This document shows, in pieces, positions 59,496-64,000 of a stretch of 64,000 nt of DNA. A program made the translations under genes and the position numbers. The stretch comes from Pseudomonadota bacterium (GTDB lineage: Bacteria; Desulfobacterota; Binatia; Binatales; Binataceae), in contig JAJPIF010000004.1 in assembly GCA_021324885.1 (NCBI GenBank), positions 186,001-250,000 on the forward strand. The letters run 5' to 3'. Every line of letters starts with the position of its first letter. Position 1 is the stretch's first letter. Under the pieces are notes generated by a model. That model was not told the DNA's origin and made no database searches. It saw only the letters and a list, made by a program, of their open reading frames with translations.

Positions 59496-59524
59496 CTCCC
59501 TCTTCCCGTTTCGGGAAGAGGGAG
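59496..59524 (+). terminator. hairpin terminator after the DUF1329 gene
   Basis: CTCCCTCTTCCC (59496-59507) and GGGAAGAGGGAG (59513-59524) form a perfect 12-bp stem with a 5-nt loop, 14 nt after the stop codon. The following sequence is ACTTTG, so the U-tract is weak, but the stem strength and position make termination likely. Confidence 0.65.
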
Positions 59525-59565
59525 ACTTTGCGGCGCAGCTGTAGAGTATTCATCGGAGGATATCC

Positions 59566-60201
59566 TTGTCCGAGACGCCAAGTGCTCCGGTTTTGGTTCT
59601 TTATCCTGAATTGCAGCTTGAGGCGGCCCGGATGCTCGGGCGCGCTTTCGTTGACGATCCGTTGTTCCGGGCTATAGCTCCTGGGATCGAGACCAATGCG
59701 GCGCGCATTGCCGCGCTGGGCGAGCTTTTTAGCGCGATGTTCGCGGTCGAGCGCCGGACCGGCCAGCCTTCATTCGGCCTGCTACGCGATGGCAAAGTCG
59801 TGGCTGCGGCCGTAACCGAGGGTACGGCTCGCGCCTCAACAGTGGACACCATGATGTCGGGATTGAGCCAAACTCCACGCGTGCTCCGTGCAATCGGCTT
59901 CGACGGCGTCTATCGCGCGCTCTCCGCCTTTCAGGTGCTCGCGCGAAACCATCCCACCGAACCCCACTTATATTTGCAGGTGCTCGGTGTGGAACCCGAT
60001 TATCAGAGGCAGCATCTGGGGGGTGCGCTGCTTGACCATTTGCGCGATCAGGCGCGCGCCCGTACCGACGTCACCGGCGTGTACCTGGAAACCGCCACCG
60101 AAGCAAACGTCGCGTATTACAGCGCCAGGGGCTATCAGGTTATCGGCGAGATCTATCCCGTTGGCGTGAAGATGTGGCGGATGTATCAGCGGGTGCGTTA
60201 A
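59566..60201 (+). CDS. GNAT family N-acetyltransferase
   Basis: A 211-residue acyltransferase with the GNAT motif A LYLQVLGVEPDYQRQHLGGALLDHL near 140 and YLETATEANVAYYSARGYQVIGEI near 175. The start is TTG at 59566, supported by GGAGGA at 6-nt spacing and no nearby ATG in frame. Substrate unknown. It stands alone between the DUF1329 gene and a convergent lipoprotein gene. Confidence 0.85.
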   Translation: MSETPSAPVLVLYPELQLEAARMLGRAFVDDPLFRAIAPGIETNAARIAALGELFSAMFAVERRTGQPSFGLLRDGKVVAAAVTEGTARASTVDTMMSGLSQTPRVLRAIGFDGVYRALSAFQVLARNHPTEPHLYLQVLGVEPDYQRQHLGGALLDHLRDQARARTDVTGVYLETATEANVAYYSARGYQVIGEIYPVGVKMWRMYQRVR

Positions 60202-60224
60202 AGCCGCGACGCAATCGGCCAATC

Positions 60225-60737
60225 TCAATGTGCCGCGGCCTGGCTGGCGGACTGATTGGTGTAGACGATCGCGACCGCGTCAACGTAAGTCCCCCGATGG
60301 CCCACCGAGCCTATTCCTGGCTGGTTCTCGCGGTCGCTGATGTAGTCACCTTCGGTCTCCGTGCCGCTGGCTTCGCGCGTTGGATTGGGAGCGCCTTCGT
60401 AGAGCAGCCGCCGTGTTTTCTGCTGGCTGCCTGACAGGTACAGCACCGCATCGGCGCCGGTTTCGCAGGCCTTGCGTTTGACCTCGGCCAGCACCTGGTC
60501 TTCCGAGTACTCCAACGAAGCCCAGGCGTCGACAATGGCGACTTTTTGATAGTCGACGGTGGGCTCTGTGTAGATGATCGGCATGTAACAGTTAGGATCC
60601 TTGGCGGGGCGGGAGATGGTTTCGATCGGGGTGACGGCGGCGGTGGGCGGCATGTTCGGCTCGGCGGAGCATGCGGCCAAGGCGACCATCAAAGACAAGC
60701 CCAGTGAAGCTTTCGCACAATTAATCATCCAGATCAT
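60225..60737 (-). CDS. small lipoprotein of unknown function
   Basis: A 170-residue protein with a lipoprotein signal: hydrophobic LGLSLMVALAAC, lipidated Cys at 23. The mature part has IIYTEPTVDYQKVAIVDAWASLEYSEDQVLAEVKRKACETGADAVLYLSG, a pattern seen in bacterial lipoproteins with an alpha/beta (YbjQ/DUF4156-like) core. Family not certain. AGGGG lies 8 nt before ATG 60737. It is divergent from the VanZ-type gene. Confidence 0.72.
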   Translation of the reverse strand: MIWMINCAKASLGLSLMVALAACSAEPNMPPTAAVTPIETISRPAKDPNCYMPIIYTEPTVDYQKVAIVDAWASLEYSEDQVLAEVKRKACETGADAVLYLSGSQQKTRRLLYEGAPNPTREASGTETEGDYISDRENQPGIGSVGHRGTYVDAVAIVYTNQSASQAAAH

Positions 60738-60940
60738 TGCTCTGTCCCCTAGCTCGCATCCGCAACGCGGGCCTCATGCGGCCGGTCAACCGCAACTATT
60801 ACAACAAAGACGGCGCTGCGATCCAAATCCCTGGCGGCCGGGCCAGAACCATCCGAGCAGCCGCCGTTCCTATTGCCTCAACCTCTTATTACGCCGAAAT
60901 CAGCCTCGCTAAAAGCCCGTCCAACAGCTAGAATGTCATC

Positions 60941-61384
60941 ATGGCGCAGGACGTGGTTTTTGGTAACTCGCTTTTCGGGCGTGATAAGCTGCGCGCCTGG
61001 CTGCCAGTCGCGATTTGGGCGGTCGTAATTTTTTTCCTATCGACCTCGGCTTTCGGCGCCCAGTATACCAGCTTGTGGATCGAGCCGGTTCTGCGGTGGC
61101 TGCTGCCTTCGGCCAGCGCCCACACCATCGACGTTATGCATTACGCGATCCGCAAGCTGGCTCACTTTACCGAATACGGAATCCTTTTCCTGCTATTGAT
61201 CCGCGGTCCGATGCGCGGTCACGCCTTGTGGGCATTGGGCGTTTGCCTGGCCTACGCGATGCTGGATGAAGGCCATCAGATATTTGTGCCCGACCGCACA
61301 GCGTCGCTGTATGACGTCGCGCTGGATTGCAGCGGAGCGCTGTTCAGCCATTTCCTCAGCAGCGGCGTCGCTGAACTGGTCTGA
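60941..61384 (+). CDS. VanZ family membrane protein
   Basis: A 147-residue membrane protein with about four helices and the VanZ motifs RKLAHFTEYGILFLLL and LDEGHQIFVPDRTASLYDVALDCSGAL. VanZ-like proteins are named from low-level teicoplanin resistance, but chromosomal members are of unknown function and probably bind lipids or envelope precursors. ATG at 60941. Convergent with the GST gene (4 nt apart). Confidence 0.9.
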   Translation: MAQDVVFGNSLFGRDKLRAWLPVAIWAVVIFFLSTSAFGAQYTSLWIEPVLRWLLPSASAHTIDVMHYAIRKLAHFTEYGILFLLLIRGPMRGHALWALGVCLAYAMLDEGHQIFVPDRTASLYDVALDCSGALFSHFLSSGVAELV

Positions 61385-61388
61385 GCCC

Positions 61389-62051
61389 CTACGGTTCGAT
61401 AGCCGCGGAGAGCCGATCGATTCGCTTGAAAAACTCGCGAAGGTTGGAAAACTCCCGCGGGATCTTCAGCTCGCCGGTGAATCCCAGATTCCAGAGCTGC
61501 CCGTAAAGCGCGAAATCGGCCAGCCCCAGCCGCCCCATCAAAAACGCCTTTTCATTCAACGCCTCGTCCAACGGCAATAACAGCTCGCGCACCAGTTGCC
61601 AATTCGAATCGCTGGCTTCAGCCATCCGATCACAGAAACCGGCGCCATATCTGGCGTCCTGAACCATCGTGAAAAACGCCAGCTGCTGATCACCCTGGCG
61701 GCGGTAAAATTCGCGCAGGTCGGGAATCGCCGAACGCATCATCACTTCACTCAGGCCCGTGTCGAAGTATCGGGCCAGGGTCAGATGCAGTCCGCGGCTA
61801 AGCGGCGGTAGCACCGTAGGTTCAGGCATCAGCGCCTCCAGCCGTGTCACGATCCATTCCGAGCCCACCGCAACCTCGCCGCCGTCAATTTCAAGCGCCG
61901 GAACTTCGATCTGCCGCGAAACGGCAAACAATTCGGCGCGGTCGAGGAAATCGACTTCAATCACTTCGCAGGAGATGCCTTTGAACTCCAGAATCTTGCG
62001 GACCTTGGCGGATTGCGGGTCGGGATAGAGCTGGAACAGGCGTGTGTTCAT
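61389..62051 (-). CDS. glutathione S-transferase-like protein
   Basis: A 220-residue protein with an N-terminal thioredoxin fold (TRLFQLYPDPQSAKVRKILEFKGISCEVIEVDF; EVPALEIDGGEVAVGSEWIVTRLE with the cis-Pro and Glu/Ser site) and a helical C-terminal half. No catalytic Cys or Tyr is obvious near the start, so activity is uncertain. Its ATG overlaps the stop of the DUF72 gene by 4 nt. Confidence 0.85.
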   Translation of the reverse strand: MNTRLFQLYPDPQSAKVRKILEFKGISCEVIEVDFLDRAELFAVSRQIEVPALEIDGGEVAVGSEWIVTRLEALMPEPTVLPPLSRGLHLTLARYFDTGLSEVMMRSAIPDLREFYRRQGDQQLAFFTMVQDARYGAGFCDRMAEASDSNWQLVRELLLPLDEALNEKAFLMGRLGLADFALYGQLWNLGFTGELKIPREFSNLREFFKRIDRLSAAIEP

Positions 62052-62962
62052 GTTGCGTCGCGCGGTTGGCGCGCCAGGATCTGCGCCATCGTGGTGGCGT
62101 TCATCACTCCAAAATTGGCGTAACAGTTATTGAAGATAACATATGCGCGCCGCACGTTCGCAACCCTCCTGATCCGGGCGGCCTGCTCTTCCAGTTCGCG
62201 CTCGGAGTAAAGGTACTTGAAGCGCTCCGCCGCGGTGACGTTCTTCTTGAACCAGACCTCGCGATTCCTGCCGTGAAACCGCACGTACATTTGCGAGGTG
62301 GTCGCTTCTATAAATGACGGCACGATCGAGGGATCCGACGGGGCATCGATCGAGACGTATGACAGCTCGTGGCGGCGCAGAAAATCCATGGTCTGCTGGC
62401 GTGCCGATTGCTCCGCCACCCAACTCGGATGGCGAAATTCGATGGCCAGATCGCCGTCCGGCAGGCGTTCGCGCAATCCGGCCAGGTAATCCAGATTGGC
62501 GCGGTTGCGGATAAAATACGGCGGGAACTGAAACAGCAGCATGCCCAGCTTGTGCGCCTGCTTCAGCGGCACCAGCGCCGACCAGAACATGTCAAAGGCG
62601 AGGTCGAGCACCGGCGGCGGCGGCCGGCTCAGCCGTTTTTCCCGGCTTTGTTCCTGGTCCAGCAGATTCTTGAGCGCAAGCGGCAGACGCGCCACCTCGA
62701 CCGGATGTTGTGTGAGCAGTGCAAACGCCTTGATGTTGAAGATGAAACCGGGCGGCGTACGCTCAACCCAGGCACGCGCGGTGCTTTCCTTCAGCAGCGT
62801 GTAATAGCTGGAATCTACCTCGACCGTGTTGAAGTGCGACGCATAAAAGCGCAGCCGCTCTTCTGCGGTCTTAAGCGATTTGGGATAGAAAACGTCGGAC
62901 TTTACCAGCGTCGGATCGGTCCATGATGCGGTCCCAACCAGGTAAGTGGTGTGCGCTGTCAT
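62048..62962 (-). CDS. DUF72 family protein
   Basis: A 304-residue TIM-barrel protein of the DUF72 (YecE) family: YLVGTASWTDPTLVKSDVFYPKSLKTAEERLRFYASHFNTVEVDSSYYTL, FIFNIKAFALLTQHP, LLFQFPPYF, LAIEFRHPSWV and YVRFHGRNREVWF. Function unknown. It is coupled to the GST-like gene (4-nt overlap) and follows the HAD gene by 21 nt, so the three form one minus-strand unit. Confidence 0.92.
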   Translation of the reverse strand: MTAHTTYLVGTASWTDPTLVKSDVFYPKSLKTAEERLRFYASHFNTVEVDSSYYTLLKESTARAWVERTPPGFIFNIKAFALLTQHPVEVARLPLALKNLLDQEQSREKRLSRPPPPVLDLAFDMFWSALVPLKQAHKLGMLLFQFPPYFIRNRANLDYLAGLRERLPDGDLAIEFRHPSWVAEQSARQQTMDFLRRHELSYVSIDAPSDPSIVPSFIEATTSQMYVRFHGRNREVWFKKNVTAAERFKYLYSERELEEQAARIRRVANVRRAYVIFNNCYANFGVMNATTMAQILARQPRDAT

Positions 62963-62983
62963 CCGCCGTCACCAAACCGGCAA

Positions 62984-63670
62984 TCAACGCTCGAAACTCC
63001 GTAGCACTTCTTCCAAATTGGTTTCCGACAGCGACGGACGAACAAGATCAGCATTGCTCAGCGCCTCAGCAGGCGAGGTGTGCGCGATTGCCAGAACCTT
63101 CATTCCGGCGGCGCGCGCCGCCTCCACCCCCATGGCGGTATCTTCGATCACAAGACATTGATTGGCGCCGATTGCGGGACCCGACTCGATACGGCTTTGG
63201 AGATGGCGCAGGGCCATCATAAATGCGTCCGGGGCGGGTTTGCTGCGTTCGACGTCCTCGGCGCTGACCACCGCGAGGAACAGACTGCGCAAGTCGGCGC
63301 GGCGCAAGATGGTTTCCGCTTCGATCCGCAGCGTTCCGGTCGCCAACACCAGAGGAAAGCGCGCTGCGCAGGCGCGCACAAACTCCTGCGCCGCCGGATA
63401 GAAAAGGTCTTCGCCATGGATTAATTCCATGTACCGCGCGTTTTTTTGCGCTATCAGCCGATCGACGATTTCGGAGCGGGGTTCGCGCCGATTTTCGCAC
63501 AGCACAACCGTAAAACACTCGCGGTCGTTGTAGCCGATGAGGCGCTGATAGTAGTCGTCTTCGCGCAGCTCGATATTTTCCTCCGCCAGCACCTCGCGAA
63601 AGCATCTGAAATGCAGCGGCTCGGTATCGACCAGAGTTCCGTCAAGGTCAAATATAATCGCGCGGATCAT
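62984..63670 (-). CDS. HAD family phosphatase, beta-phosphoglucomutase-like
   Basis: A 228-residue HAD hydrolase with a C1 helical cap: IIFDLDGTLVDTEPLHF (nucleophile Asp in DxDGT), LATGTLR (motif II Thr), KPAPDAF (motif III Lys) and VIEDTAMGVEAARAAGM (motif IV acidic pair). It would dephosphorylate or isomerise a small phosphometabolite. ATG at 63670. First gene of the HAD-DUF72-GST unit. Confidence 0.92.
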   Translation of the reverse strand: MIRAIIFDLDGTLVDTEPLHFRCFREVLAEENIELREDDYYQRLIGYNDRECFTVVLCENRREPRSEIVDRLIAQKNARYMELIHGEDLFYPAAQEFVRACAARFPLVLATGTLRIEAETILRRADLRSLFLAVVSAEDVERSKPAPDAFMMALRHLQSRIESGPAIGANQCLVIEDTAMGVEAARAAGMKVLAIAHTSPAEALSNADLVRPSLSETNLEEVLRSFER

Positions 63671-63727
63671 CAGCTAATCGCTTTATCAGAAAGTTCACAT
63701 CCGGCGCGATCGTGGAGGCCGTGGTTG

Positions 63728-64000
63728 TCAGCTCGAGGTATCCGCTTCCTTGAAGCGGGCGCCCCAGACGTGGACGTCCAGCTGTTCGTTGCGGACCATC
63801 AGGTTGACGCCGTAGCTCAAGGCCATGTCGCGGTACTGGGGGTACTTGTCGCGCAGGTTGCGCAGGGCGAGCATGTATTCCTCGCGGCCTTCGACGATCC
63901 GCGCCCGGCCGTTGATCAGCACGTAGGCCAGATGACTCCAGTCCTCTTCGTAATGGTCGATCAGCAGCGAGACGCACGGATTTTCGGCGATGTTGCGCAT
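63728..64000 (-). CDS. PPOX-class flavin/F420-type protein, C-terminal part only
   Basis: Only the last ~90 codons lie in the window; the gene continues beyond the right edge. LRNIAENPCVSLLIDHYEEDWSHLAYVLINGRARIV followed by LRDKYPQYRDMA and VHVWGARF matches the Rv0121-type PPOX family (pyridoxamine-phosphate-oxidase-like split barrel, F420- or flavin-binding). The ATG at the very edge is probably internal. Upstream neighbour unseen; the HAD gene follows 57 nt downstream on the same strand. Confidence 0.8.
   Translation of the reverse strand: MRNIAENPCVSLLIDHYEEDWSHLAYVLINGRARIVEGREEYMLALRNLRDKYPQYRDMALSYGVNLMVRNEQLDVHVWGARFKEADTSS

Overview
This is a GC-rich, gene-dense chromosomal stretch from a Gram-negative, probably free-living bacterium. 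An outer membrane is implied by an ADP-heptose type glycosyltransferase (21004-22125), lipoproteins, a D,D-carboxypeptidase and a soluble lytic transglycosylase. Amidohydrolase-2, hydantoinase/carboxylase and DUF1329 genes occur next to an archaeal-type class I lysyl-tRNA synthetase and an archaeal-type short S-adenosylhomocysteinase. That mixture would fit an uncultured soil lineage of deltaproteobacterial affinity, such as Candidatus Binatota; this placement is inference from gene content only. I saw no transposase gene, CRISPR array, rRNA or tRNA.

Layout. (1) 1-12 kb is a catabolic region. After decaying gene remnants (786-1636), a minus-strand operon (10224 down to 1883) encodes an alanine-zipper lipoprotein, a HyuA-type subunit, a HyuB-type subunit fused to an acetone-carboxylase-gamma-like zinc module, two amidohydrolases and an SDR; two further SDR genes follow. 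(2) 12-29 kb is mostly housekeeping: TVP38 membrane protein, ahcY-metK-HPr-nanoRNase, lysS (class I), miaB, heptosyltransferase, cobT-cobS, D,D-carboxypeptidase. (3) 26.3-36 kb looks like a sigma-54 stress regulon: an enhancer-binding protein gene (27739-29304) surrounded by four sequences with GG-N10-GC (-24/-12) spacing. These lie before a hypothetical gene, a CBS gene, a Usp-CBS/kinase/protein-acyltransferase operon and a receiver-like protein gene. (4) 36-42 kb holds an amidohydrolase, a small inverted-repeat-bounded DUF4145 cassette and a MarR-EmrA-EmrB efflux module with two matching operator sequences. (5) 42-45.5 kb holds enolase and, divergent from it, a fluoride riboswitch followed by a DUF190/4xCBS gene and crcB. 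(6) 45.7-53 kb holds DUF429, a small alarmone hydrolase-like protein, lytic transglycosylase, the maf-yggS-proC-yggT-yggU group and an SPFH remnant. (7) 53-64 kb holds an MDR dehydrogenase with a second HyuA/HyuB pair, an intact DUF1329 gene whose degenerate relative lies at 1032-1636, and assorted single genes, ending in a PPOX-fold gene cut by the window edge.

The strongest candidates for new biology are the sigma-54 stress regulon, the alpha-gamma fused carboxylase operon, the riboswitch-led DUF190-CBS/CrcB pair and the IR-bounded DUF4145 cassette. All functional calls rest on motif recognition by eye; no database search was run.
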